Shown: in pieces, positions 41,448 to 48,290 of the stretch
Position numbering within the stretch: position 1 is the stretch's first letter
How the letters are laid out: each line of letters begins with the position of its first letter
Source of the DNA: CAUZFZ01 sp963579025
GTDB taxonomy: Bacteria; Planctomycetota; Planctomycetia; Planctomycetales; Planctomycetaceae
NCBI GenBank assembly: GCA_963579025.1
Contig: CAUZFZ010000067.1
Span: 1 to 48,290, forward strand
Length of the DNA: 48,290 bases
Reading direction: 5' to 3'
The notes under the pieces: generated by a model
Database searches by the model: none
The model's input: only the letters and a program-made list of their open reading frames with translations
Told to the model about the DNA's origin: nothing
Made by a program: the position numbers and the translations under genes

Positions 41448-43649
41448 ATGCGATTCACACCAAGCCATCGCTCAACAGGATCACTCGGGATCCTGTTGCC
41501 AGTGCTCGCCTCAGTGATTGTGGCGGGAAGCGTTGATTCGCTCCGTGCACAGGCACCGCCTGGCTGGACTGGCGCGAATCCGGGTTATCAACAGCCTGCG
41601 CAGAACTGGCAACAGCCAGCTGGAGTCGGGCAACAGCCGATTCAGCTTGTCCAGCGACGCCGTGTGGTGACCGCCGACGACACCAAGCCCAAACGACCTC
41701 TGCCGTTTCAACTGTCCGAACTTCCAGGCGTGATGGAAGAGATGGATGTCGTCCATCGTCGCAGTCAGCTTGTCGTCGCCAAAACGCCCGTTTCACGCAT
41801 CGCGATCGCCGACGACACGGTCATCGATGTGGTGCAGTACAGCCCGACGGAATTTGGCATCATCGGCCTGGCGATCGGGACGACCAATCTACACCTGTGG
41901 TTTGATGACAGCCCCGAGCCGCTGATCTATCTGATCGAAGTGATTCGGGACCCGACCTCCGAGGATCGGCTGCGGACCGAATTCGGTAAGCTGGAAAAGC
42001 AGCTTCAGATTCTATTCCCCTTCAGCACGGTTCAGCTCATCCCACTGCAGCAGCGGCTGGTTGTCAGAGGGCAGGCGCGGGATGCAGAGGAAGCCGCCCG
42101 CATCCTGCAGATCGTGCAGTCAGCGTTCGGCAACCAGTTCGGCAACCAGGCGGGAATCGGTGCTGGAGGCGTCGGCGGATTTGGTGGTGGTGGTGGTGGC
42201 GGCGCTGGTGGTGGTGCTGGCGGATTCGGAAACAACAACAACAATAATAACAATGGCAACAACGGCTTTATCGTCAACATGCTGGAGGTCCCGGGAAACC
42301 ACTTGATCATGCTGCACGTGAAGATCGCGGAAATCACCCGTACTCAAGGGCGACGGCTTGCTCTCGATCTGGATCTGGACGACCTGACCGGCAATGGTCG
42401 ACACCAACTCATGAGCGTTCTGGGTGGGACTGTGGGATCCACACTGACCGGTGTGTTTGAGAACGGCGAAATCGACGTGTTACTGAGCTGGCTGGCCGCA
42501 CACGGCACAGCGAAAGTTCTGGCGGCCCCCACGCTGACAGTACTCAGCGGGCATTCGGCGAGCTTCCTGTCTGGCGGTGAGTTTCCTGTCCCCACAATCG
42601 TGGGCGTTGGGGGAGCAGCGGGCACAACGACGTCATTCCGAGGTTTCGGAACGTCGCTGCTTGTCCAGCCGGAGATGATCGACAAGGACTGGATCAAACT
42701 GCAGATTACGCCGGAATACAGTGCGATCAATGCCGAGCTTAGCGGCGGGGGGGGCGGGTTTGGACTCGACACGCGACGGGCACAGACAACGGTCAAGCTC
42801 CGCGAAGGCCAGACCATCGTTCTAGCTGGATTGTACGGCAGTTCGATGGGTGCCACGGTGAATCGAATCCCGTTCCTTGGTGAGTTGCCGATAATCGGGC
42901 CCGCGATTTTCACGTCAAAAACGGCCAGCCGCGGTGAGAACGAATTACTGATTCTGGTGACGCCAGAACTGGTACGCCCCATGGACCCGGAAGAAGTTCC
43001 GCCATTGCCCGGCTTCTATGTCACGTCGCCCAACGACATCGAACTGTACGGCTATGCGAAGACCGAGGGATATCCGGACCAGGGTTACTACCAGCTCAGT
43101 CCGTATGGCTGGGGGCCTGGTTACGCCACAGAGGTCAGCTATCGGCCGTTTAATCCAGCATCGTTCGGCAGCCCGACTCCGTACGGTGGAGGTGGCCGAT
43201 TCGCAGGCGGAATGGGCGGAGGTTTTCGGCCCGGTGGCCAGGTGATGCAGCCACAGACGCAAGCTGTCTATCCAGGGCCGCCCATGGGTGGTGCTGGTGG
43301 CTATCCTCAACCACAACAACCTGCAATGGCTCCCCCCGCTGGTCAACCAATGCAGCCGTTTCCTGATCCGGGCATGCAGCCAGGAGTTCAGCCGATGGGA
43401 GCGATTCAGCCGGTGAGTTATGAACGACCGGCGTCGGGCAACCCGATCACAAACTGGTGGCGTCAACGGACACCACAAGTCAGTCCGAATAATCCGGCTG
43501 TTCGTTCGACCAATTCAACCGTCCCGAGTCTGCGTTCCGGCACTGATTCTCGACTCGGCAGCGGGCGGCCGAATTACAGCAACCGGCAACCGCCACCTGG
43601 CACGCCGCAACGTCAGACGAACAACACAGCCTCACGCTACTCACGATAA
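41448..43649 (+). CDS. cpaC: CpaC/RcpA-like secretin (Tad/Flp-type)
   Basis: 733 residues from ATG 41448. A signal peptide ends near SLRAQ (residue 35). Then the pilus-assembly N-terminal domain (MDVVHRRSQLVVAKTPVSRIAIADDTVIDV), a BON-like stretch (LQQRLVVRGQARDAEEAARIL), a glycine/asparagine-rich insert (about 237-272), and the secretin core (HGTAKVLAAPTLTVLSGHSASFLSGGEFPVP, GRNEL-like ENELLILVTPELV). The C-terminal 180 residues are Pro/Gln/Gly-rich and unlikely to be structured. It forms the outer-membrane ring for a Tad-type pilus or secretion system. No other tad genes are in the window except the neighbouring lipoprotein, so the rest of the system must be elsewhere. Confidence 0.85.
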   Translation: MRFTPSHRSTGSLGILLPVLASVIVAGSVDSLRAQAPPGWTGANPGYQQPAQNWQQPAGVGQQPIQLVQRRRVVTADDTKPKRPLPFQLSELPGVMEEMDVVHRRSQLVVAKTPVSRIAIADDTVIDVVQYSPTEFGIIGLAIGTTNLHLWFDDSPEPLIYLIEVIRDPTSEDRLRTEFGKLEKQLQILFPFSTVQLIPLQQRLVVRGQARDAEEAARILQIVQSAFGNQFGNQAGIGAGGVGGFGGGGGGGAGGGAGGFGNNNNNNNNGNNGFIVNMLEVPGNHLIMLHVKIAEITRTQGRRLALDLDLDDLTGNGRHQLMSVLGGTVGSTLTGVFENGEIDVLLSWLAAHGTAKVLAAPTLTVLSGHSASFLSGGEFPVPTIVGVGGAAGTTTSFRGFGTSLLVQPEMIDKDWIKLQITPEYSAINAELSGGGGGFGLDTRRAQTTVKLREGQTIVLAGLYGSSMGATVNRIPFLGELPIIGPAIFTSKTASRGENELLILVTPELVRPMDPEEVPPLPGFYVTSPNDIELYGYAKTEGYPDQGYYQLSPYGWGPGYATEVSYRPFNPASFGSPTPYGGGGRFAGGMGGGFRPGGQVMQPQTQAVYPGPPMGGAGGYPQPQQPAMAPPAGQPMQPFPDPGMQPGVQPMGAIQPVSYERPASGNPITNWWRQRTPQVSPNNPAVRSTNSTVPSLRSGTDSRLGSGRPNYSNRQPPPGTPQRQTNNTASRYSR
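42156..42266 (+). repeat. Glycine/asparagine codon repeat inside the secretin gene
   Basis: A run of GGT/GGC codons (to about 42230) followed by AAC/AAT codons (to about 42265) encodes a Gly-rich then Asn-rich segment between the BON-like and secretin domains. Such codon runs are prone to slippage; the two residues types are abruptly separated. Confidence 0.7.
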
Positions 43650-43766
43650 GACAAAAAGCAGGCAGGTTTTCGTCCGCGGCCGACAATCACTCTCCGAGAC
43701 GAACAATCAACTCACAGAATGCAGTACGGGCGGTACTGAATACGTCCACTACACGGGGGAACGATC

Positions 43767-44345
43767 ATGCTTGGATCACGCAACGGAAGGCGTGTCGCTT
43801 TGAGTTTGGCGGCAACGGGCTTATTGGGGGTTGCCGGCTGCCTCAAGCCAACCATCCAGTTAGTTCCTACAACATTGTCCATGCGCCGACCGCTGGCGAT
43901 TCCCGACACGTATCCGCTGGGCAGCATCGTGCGGGCTCACTACCACACGATGGAGACGAACGGGGAAGCGATGGATTTCGTCATTCATCGCTTCGAGTTC
44001 ATTCGCCAATCAGCCGAGTTGAACGGTTTCGGGCTTGACCATCTGCTGGAGATCGCGGCCCGCGCTCGCAGTGCTCCATTCCCGATTCTCGTCGAGCGAT
44101 CGGTCAACAATTCGGATCCGGAACTGGATCAGCATCGGCGCCAGATGATCGCCTGGATGCTGGCTGAAAAGGGCGTTTCGAACGCCAGCGCCCGCGTCAT
44201 TGTCTCGCAGGCATACGACCCCGGACAGAATGGTCAAGAGGCGGTACGGACGTTTAATCGCTTTATCAATGGCGGAAGCCAAGGTGGTGGCGGTGGCGGT
44301 GGAGGTGGCGGCGGTGGTGGAGGCGGTGGAGGTGGTGGTTTCTGA
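43767..44345 (+). CDS. Lipoprotein with polyglycine tail, CpaD-like context
   Basis: 192 residues. Start ATG 43767 with a GGGGGA ribosome-binding-like stretch 8 bases upstream. Lipobox GVAGC gives C25. The body (30-170) has ILVERSVNNSDPELDQHRRQMIAW and ARVIVSQAYDPGQNGQEAVRTFN, similar in style to CpaD-like or pilus-secretion lipoproteins, but I cannot place it firmly. The last about 20 residues are an unbroken glycine run closed by Phe. It follows the secretin by 117 bases, so both probably belong to one outer-membrane module. Confidence 0.6.
   Translation: MLGSRNGRRVALSLAATGLLGVAGCLKPTIQLVPTTLSMRRPLAIPDTYPLGSIVRAHYHTMETNGEAMDFVIHRFEFIRQSAELNGFGLDHLLEIAARARSAPFPILVERSVNNSDPELDQHRRQMIAWMLAEKGVSNASARVIVSQAYDPGQNGQEAVRTFNRFINGGSQGGGGGGGGGGGGGGGGGGGF
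44283..44340 (+). repeat. Polyglycine GGN trinucleotide tract
   Basis: About 19 consecutive GGN codons (mixed GGT, GGC, GGA) immediately before TTC TGA. Length likely varies through slippage; loss or gain in multiples of three would keep the stop. Confidence 0.75.
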
Positions 44346-44381
44346 TTTCTGAACAGAATGTCTGACACGGCGGAAATCCAC

Positions 44382-44413
44382 ACCCGCGTTCGTTCACACG
44401 GACGCGGGTTTTT
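44382..44413 (+). terminator. Intrinsic terminator after the lipoprotein gene
   Basis: ACCCGCGT (44382-44389) pairs with ACGCGGGT (44402-44409), followed by TTTTC, 37 bases after the stop codon of the lipoprotein gene. Confidence 0.75.
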
Positions 44414-44646
44414 CTGTGCGCATGTCAATCGTCGCTCGCAATGCCTGGCTGATTTCGCTTACCAGCCCCGTGATCGGCAACGGAAACGTCAGTTCGAATC
44501 ATGCCGGCACACGAACTCGAGCCTTGGGCACGCCACAGCCTCCGTCACTTCGCAGTCCATTGAACATATCAAAAGTGGCCGATACGATGATGCTCCCACC
44601 GTTGTTAATCCTTCCCCCACTGATGTCCTGCCCAGCGGAGAGGCCC
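44414..44646. other. Upstream region of the multi-HTH gene
   Basis: The frame of the next gene stays open back through this stretch, but its translation looks random and no ribosome-binding site precedes the earlier starts. A GGAGAGG lies 6 bases before ATG 44647, so I treat this as the promoter region. I see no clear promoter. Confidence 0.4.
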
Positions 44647-46494
44647 ATGAGGGGTCAGATATCCCAGGCGACTCAGCCTTTACGCGGCCACGCCCTCCGA
44701 AATGCGAACCTCAGGAAAAGGTCCCTGAAGCGCTCTCGGACGGCACCTCCACTGGCCCGTATGGCGGTCGAAGTTCGCGTCAATCAACTTGACATGACGC
44801 GGATCGAACTGGCCCGGCAATCGGGTATCAGTCGCGGTGCGCTCCGCGATCTGGAACTGGGGATTCACACGCCGACACGCAACACGCTGGAACGCTTCAT
44901 CGAGTTCTGCGAGGCACGACGTGTCGACGAAACCTGCATCGAATCGCTGCGTGATCTGTACGCAGGACCGGCTGATTCGCTTGAGCATTTCATCGCTCGG
45001 CTCGAACTGCGGGCCGGATCGTCGCCGAAACTGGCACGACAAGTGGGTATCAGTGCCGCCACTCTGTGGGAATACCGTCGCGGAAACTTTCCCGTCCCAC
45101 ACGCGCTCCTGAAGAAAATGTGCGAAGCCGTCGGCGAGGACTTCGAGCTGGCAGAATCGCTGTGGCACGACTCGGAACGGCAGCGGTTTATTGGCCGCGG
45201 TTTTCCAAAAGCACTCGCGGAATTCTGCGTGCTGCGGTTGCGGTCGGGACATGCCGAGTCCGACCTGCTGGAATTGGGACTGGGGACCGCTCAGTTGCGA
45301 CGACTCTGCTATCTGGAATTGCTGCCGTGGAATCGCATGGCTGCCGTCGCTCGTGCGATGTGCCGGAATGACGAGGAACTGCGGTCACTCCGAGACATCT
45401 GGCAGGACGATTATCGCGATCAGAAATCAGAAGGCCTGCACGATTTCGGACACAAGCTGAAACGGCTGCGAGAGAAGTACGAGGTGACTCGTCGCGAGCT
45501 GGCGGATCTCTTCCTGATCGGTGGCAAGAAACCTGCACGTATCATCAAACACATTGAAGAAGACGGGCATTATTCGCAGCAGGCTTTTCCCGGTGGACTC
45601 GTCGCCCTGTTGACCGACCGCGACAAGACACCGGCATCAGCAGGCAGAGACGCAGACACCGGTGACAATGCGGACTGGAACGGCTACCTGCAGACTGAGT
45701 CCGCCGCGGAACTCCGGAAGCTGTGGGAACGGCGACGCGTGCGGTTTCATCTGCGCCACCGCCCCGAAATGCTGCTCGACCTGAGACTGCAGCGTGAATA
45801 CTTCGGATTCGACGTGGCCGAGGCGGCGCACGTACTGGGCTACACCAGTCTGGAGTACCAGAAAATCGAACGCGGCATCGAATCGCTGACAGACTCGGCT
45901 CGGCAGCGCATTCTCGATGCGGTTGAAGAAAACGGACATCGTCGCATTCACGAAGTGTTCGCGCGTCAGGACGCGCGGGACGTGCAGCGTCTTGCCTGGA
46001 AAGAACCGAGCTCGGTGACGGACCTGATCACGCTGCTGGCCCGCCGTGAAGGCGGAATTGTCCCGCTCTCACGTGTACTCCGAGAGGCGGACTTGAAGGG
46101 CATTTCGCCGCCACGACTGCGGTCCTATGTCCAGGAAGAGGAAACTCCCACCTGGTATCTGCTGCAGCAGATCGCATACACCTGCAAGGTGGAAAAACTG
46201 CAGGCCGTCCATGTGAACTGGATTCACCGCTACCGCGCCCAGCTTCAGTCGAAGAGCGACTCGTTGCTGGCCGTTGAATTGCGGTTGTTGATTGCTCAGG
46301 TCGCGCCGACGCTGCGTGAGTTCAGTCGCCGGCTGCCGTTCAACTATTCCGTGCTGCTCCGCGACCTGTACCGCGTGGAGCGAAAAGAGTCGTTCAAGTG
46401 GTTCCACGTCGAGCGCATCCTGAACGCCGCCGGACTGCCCAACGAGTCCGAACGCTGGCGAGTCATCCACCGGCTGTGGATGTCGCACAACTGA
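44647..46494 (+). CDS. Multi-HTH (XRE-like) DNA-binding protein
   Basis: 615 residues from ATG 44647, chosen for the ribosome-binding site GGAGAGG 6 bases upstream; ATG 44761 is an alternative. At least four segments look like XRE-type HTH: RIELARQSGISRGALRDLE (about 50-70), SPKLARQVGISAATLWEYR, VTRRELADLFLIGGKKPARI, and FGFDVAEAAHVLGYTSLEYQKIE. Others may occur near the C-terminus (GISPPRLRSYVQEEE). Apart from these it is helical and charged. Proteins with repeated HTH across 600 residues are unusual; the function is unknown, possibly a nucleoid-associated or phage-like regulator. Neighbours give no clue. Confidence 0.7.
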   Translation: MRGQISQATQPLRGHALRNANLRKRSLKRSRTAPPLARMAVEVRVNQLDMTRIELARQSGISRGALRDLELGIHTPTRNTLERFIEFCEARRVDETCIESLRDLYAGPADSLEHFIARLELRAGSSPKLARQVGISAATLWEYRRGNFPVPHALLKKMCEAVGEDFELAESLWHDSERQRFIGRGFPKALAEFCVLRLRSGHAESDLLELGLGTAQLRRLCYLELLPWNRMAAVARAMCRNDEELRSLRDIWQDDYRDQKSEGLHDFGHKLKRLREKYEVTRRELADLFLIGGKKPARIIKHIEEDGHYSQQAFPGGLVALLTDRDKTPASAGRDADTGDNADWNGYLQTESAAELRKLWERRRVRFHLRHRPEMLLDLRLQREYFGFDVAEAAHVLGYTSLEYQKIERGIESLTDSARQRILDAVEENGHRRIHEVFARQDARDVQRLAWKEPSSVTDLITLLARREGGIVPLSRVLREADLKGISPPRLRSYVQEEETPTWYLLQQIAYTCKVEKLQAVHVNWIHRYRAQLQSKSDSLLAVELRLLIAQVAPTLREFSRRLPFNYSVLLRDLYRVERKESFKWFHVERILNAAGLPNESERWRVIHRLWMSHN

Positions 46495-46539
46495 GAGCGG
46501 CAGTTGCACGCGTACGACCCGCGCTTTGTCAGGCGTGAT

Positions 46540-46676
46540 TAGTGCTTTGTCATGGTGGAAACTTAGGGTTGGGTGGCTGGGGTCGAGCGAAGCGAGCCCC
46601 CAGCGTTGTCGGACTGGGGGCTCACTTCGTTCGACCCCAGCCACCCTGACTTTTGACTCTGACGAAGCACTACGAA
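46540..46676. repeat. Large imperfect palindrome between convergent genes
   Basis: Core arms of 33 bp (46571-46603 and 46614-46646) pair with two mismatches around a 10-base loop. Weaker complementarity continues outward (AGTGCTTTGTCA on the left versus the reverse complement of TGACGAAGCACT on the right). It lies between the ends of two converging genes and may serve as a bidirectional terminator or REP element. Confidence 0.7.
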
Positions 46677-47572
46677 ATCAGCTCACGCAGTTGCTTGATG
46701 TAACCGGGAATCTCTTCCCACGGTTTTTTCTCTTCGTACTCAAGCACGACGTAGCCGCGGTAATTGGCGGCTCGCAGAATCCCCACCATCCGCTTCAGGT
46801 CGGCATGCTCTTCCGTGCCTCTCGGCCCGACCATGACTTTGAGCTGGGCGTTGATGGCATAGGGAGCGATCTTTTCGAGGTCGGCGTAGGGATCGTCAGT
46901 CCGGAAGTTTCCGCTGTCGAAATTGACACCGAACCACGGTGAATCTTTCACACGTCCGACAATCGCGAGCAGTTGCTGCGGAGTGGCAGTGATTCCTCCG
47001 TGATTCTCCAGCGCCAGAAAGACGCCCTTTTGCGCGGCGTACTCAAGACACTCATCGATACCGGCCACGCAGCGGTCCAGAGCGACTTCTTCGGAGTCGC
47101 CCTTCGCCACTCGACCCGCAAAGATGCGAATGACCGGGGCTCCCATGACGGCGGCGTTGTCGATCCACGTTTTGCATGACTGAATCTGTGCGTCGCGTTT
47201 CTCGCCGTCCGGCAGGCAGAAGTCGTTGCCGATGGCAGTGCCGGAGATGTCGAGTCCGAGTCGAAACGCCCGCTGCTTCAATCCCAGCAGAAACTCGTGC
47301 GTGGCATCCGGCGGAAAGTAGTACGACGTCAGTTCCGTTCCATCCAGATTCAATTTGGCGCAGAAATCCACGAAGTCATCCAACGTCATCTCGCCGGGTT
47401 TTGTTCCCCGTGGAAGCAAACTGTTGAAGGAGTAAGCCGCAAGGCTGAGCTTCATATGCGACTGACCGTTGCGTTCCGGTGGTCCGGCGGCATGAGCGGT
47501 CGACGAATTGAGCGCTGCTGTGGCAGCCGCTCCAGCGGCAAAGAAACCACGTCGAGAAAGTTGATGTGTCAT
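46670..47572 (-). CDS. Exported sugar-phosphate isomerase/epimerase-like TIM-barrel protein
   Basis: 300 residues. Twin-arginine leader SRRGFFAAGAAATAAL. The AP-endonuclease-2-type TIM barrel has KLNLDGTELTSYYFPPDA, APVIRIFAGRVAKGD, GVFLALENHGGITATPQQLLAIV, PWFGVNFDSGNFRTDDPYADL and GYVVLEYEEKKPWEEIPGYIKQLREL. Metal ligands are plausible at the Glu of ALENHGG and the Asp of NFDSGNF. Substrate is unknown. It is co-directional with the DUF423 gene. Confidence 0.8.
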   Translation of the reverse strand: MTHQLSRRGFFAAGAAATAALNSSTAHAAGPPERNGQSHMKLSLAAYSFNSLLPRGTKPGEMTLDDFVDFCAKLNLDGTELTSYYFPPDATHEFLLGLKQRAFRLGLDISGTAIGNDFCLPDGEKRDAQIQSCKTWIDNAAVMGAPVIRIFAGRVAKGDSEEVALDRCVAGIDECLEYAAQKGVFLALENHGGITATPQQLLAIVGRVKDSPWFGVNFDSGNFRTDDPYADLEKIAPYAINAQLKVMVGPRGTEEHADLKRMVGILRAANYRGYVVLEYEEKKPWEEIPGYIKQLRELIS

Positions 47573-47636
47573 GTGGTGTTCTCTCTGATGTTAAATGGCC
47601 AACTGACCTGGATTTCTGGCTTGCTGTCGCAGACGA

Positions 47637-48077
47637 TTACCCAGTCTGGTCACGGCCTCGGCATCCCAGTGCCATGCTGATCCATGCGATGATCATCAGG
47701 AGTCCGCCGATCGGAGTGATCGCTCCCAGTTTTGTCACGCCTGTCAGAACGAGTGCATACAGGCTTCCGGAAAACAGTCCGATCCCCAGGATGAAACACC
47801 ATGCCGCGACGATGTGACCACGGGCCGGCGGCGTCCGTGCCACCAACCCCAGTGCGATCAGCCCGAAGGCGTGATACATGTGATATTCAGCCGCCGTGTT
47901 GAAATCGCGCAGGTACTTGTACGTTGCGGGGACCTTTAATCCTGCGATCGACTTTGTGGCATCCCCGTATACGGCTTCCAAACGTCCCTCAAGTCCGTGT
48001 GCACCGAACGCACCGAAGATGACTCCGATGGCCGCCAGCACCGCCCCGATGATCACCCAGTTGCGCGGCGAAGTCAT
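47637..48077 (-). CDS. DUF423 membrane protein
   Basis: 146 residues from ATG 48077, the first start inside the conserved part; a longer frame begins in the repeat at 48109. Four hydrophobic helices (about 8-26, 66-82, 90-112, 118-138) and GAFGAHGLEGRL, YHMYHAFGLIALGL, CFILGIGLFSGSLYAL and GAITPIGGLLMIIAWISMAL are typical of DUF423. Function is unknown. Confidence 0.85.
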   Translation of the reverse strand: MTSPRNWVIIGAVLAAIGVIFGAFGAHGLEGRLEAVYGDATKSIAGLKVPATYKYLRDFNTAAEYHMYHAFGLIALGLVARTPPARGHIVAAWCFILGIGLFSGSLYALVLTGVTKLGAITPIGGLLMIIAWISMALGCRGRDQTG

Positions 48078-48108
48078 TCGGACTTCCCCCTTCTTAGCGA
48101 ATGATGTT

Positions 48109-48132
48109 CCTTCTCCCCCGAGGGGGAGAAGG
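48109..48132. repeat. 24-bp palindrome upstream of the DUF423 gene
   Basis: CCTTCTCCCCC and GGGGGAGAAGG flank a GA centre. It is followed by GGTGGCCGTAGGCCGGATGA. From memory this sequence type is widespread as a dispersed repeat in several bacterial groups. It lies 31 bases upstream of the DUF423 start, in its leader. Confidence 0.6.
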
Positions 48133-48193
48133 TGGCCGTAGGCCGGATGAGGGGGGTGTTGAAGTTGCCAGACAATATTCTGCGATAGACCAA

Positions 48194-48290
48194 TGAAAGT
48201 GGACACCGGAAATAGAATTTAGACGGCGAGTTTAGTGCGGTGTTCTTCTTCGAATTCGTCAGGTGTTCTGTAACCGAGAGTCTGGTGAAT
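48194..48290 (-). mobile_element. IS3-family element, right end, cut by the window edge
   Basis: The transposase tail (48219-48290) leads to a TGAAAGTGGACACCGG sequence (48194-48209) that fits the TG-starting terminal repeat of IS3-family elements. The rest lies outside the window. Confidence 0.6.
48219..48290 (-). CDS. IS3-family transposase OrfB C-terminus, partial
   Basis: 23 residues to TAA at 48219-48221, reading IHQTLGYRTPDEFEEEH then RTKLAV. The H-xx-LGYRTP-xx-F pattern is the familiar end of IS3-type OrfB (integrase core). Only the tail is in the window. Confidence 0.75.
   Translation of the reverse strand: MHQTLGYRTPDEFEEEHRTKLAV

Noticed and set aside
1..48290. Search for CRISPR arrays, rRNA and tRNA genes
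   Set aside because: No regularly spaced repeats, no rRNA-like stretches and no tRNA cloverleaf were recognised by eye.

Overview
This window reads as chromosome from a member of the Planctomycetota. The main evidence is three secreted proteins with planctomycete cytochrome-type domains (PSCyt1/PSCyt2/PSD1, i.e. DUF1549/DUF1553), two DUF1501 proteins with twin-arginine leaders, a pre-peptidase C-terminal (PPC) surface protein, a response regulator with its HTH in front of the receiver, and Tat-type oxidoreductase and isomerase-like proteins. No rRNA, tRNA or CRISPR array was recognised. Everything here comes from reading the sequence and translations; no database search was run.

Layout. 1-5100 is worn, transposon-rich DNA: the tail of a transposase at the left edge, a frameshifted beta-propeller pseudogene, a membrane protein with a DUF4105 domain, and a 2.1-kb IS1634-type element whose inverted repeats are still readable but whose transposase has three frame breaks. 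5214-10142 (minus) is a PPC-protein/PSCyt operon. 10143-11039 is a long intergenic stretch with a 32-bp-arm hairpin and a sigma70-like promoter that drives a response regulator, then a terminator, a soluble histidine kinase and a nitroreductase. 13495-18070 (minus) is a PSCyt/DUF1501 pair split by a vapBC toxin-antitoxin module. 18199-19029 is a secreted glycerophosphodiesterase. 19265-28215 is a tripartite ABC efflux operon (two TolC-like lipoproteins, a Cys-rich secreted protein, two FtsX-type permeases, a lipoprotein, an adaptor, an ATPase), with an SF1 helicase overlapping its end. A UPF0261/Tm-1-like protein follows.

31447-34190 (minus) holds the most unusual unit: a P-loop ATPase with a lysine-rich tail overlapping a partner with a distinctive N-terminal domain and nearly identical 40-residue TPRs. 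It looks like a two-gene NTP-dependent sensor or conflict module. 34439-37022 has an ornithine-cyclodeaminase-like enzyme, a Rid-family protein and a Gfo/Idh/MocA-like protein. 37157-40914 is an intact PSCyt/DUF1501 pair, the natural comparison for the vapBC-split one. 41448-44345 encodes a CpaC-like secretin and a lipoprotein, both with glycine-rich low-complexity runs. 44647-46494 is a large protein with several HTH-like segments. The right end has a TIM-barrel isomerase-like protein, a DUF423 membrane protein and the end of an IS3-family element.

Four intergenic sites are long near-perfect palindromes of several unrelated sequence types, suggesting families of REP/BIME-like repeats in this genome. 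Two overlapping gene chains (ATPase/TPR, and vapB/vapC/DUF1501) share 4-base ATGA junctions, which implies translational coupling.
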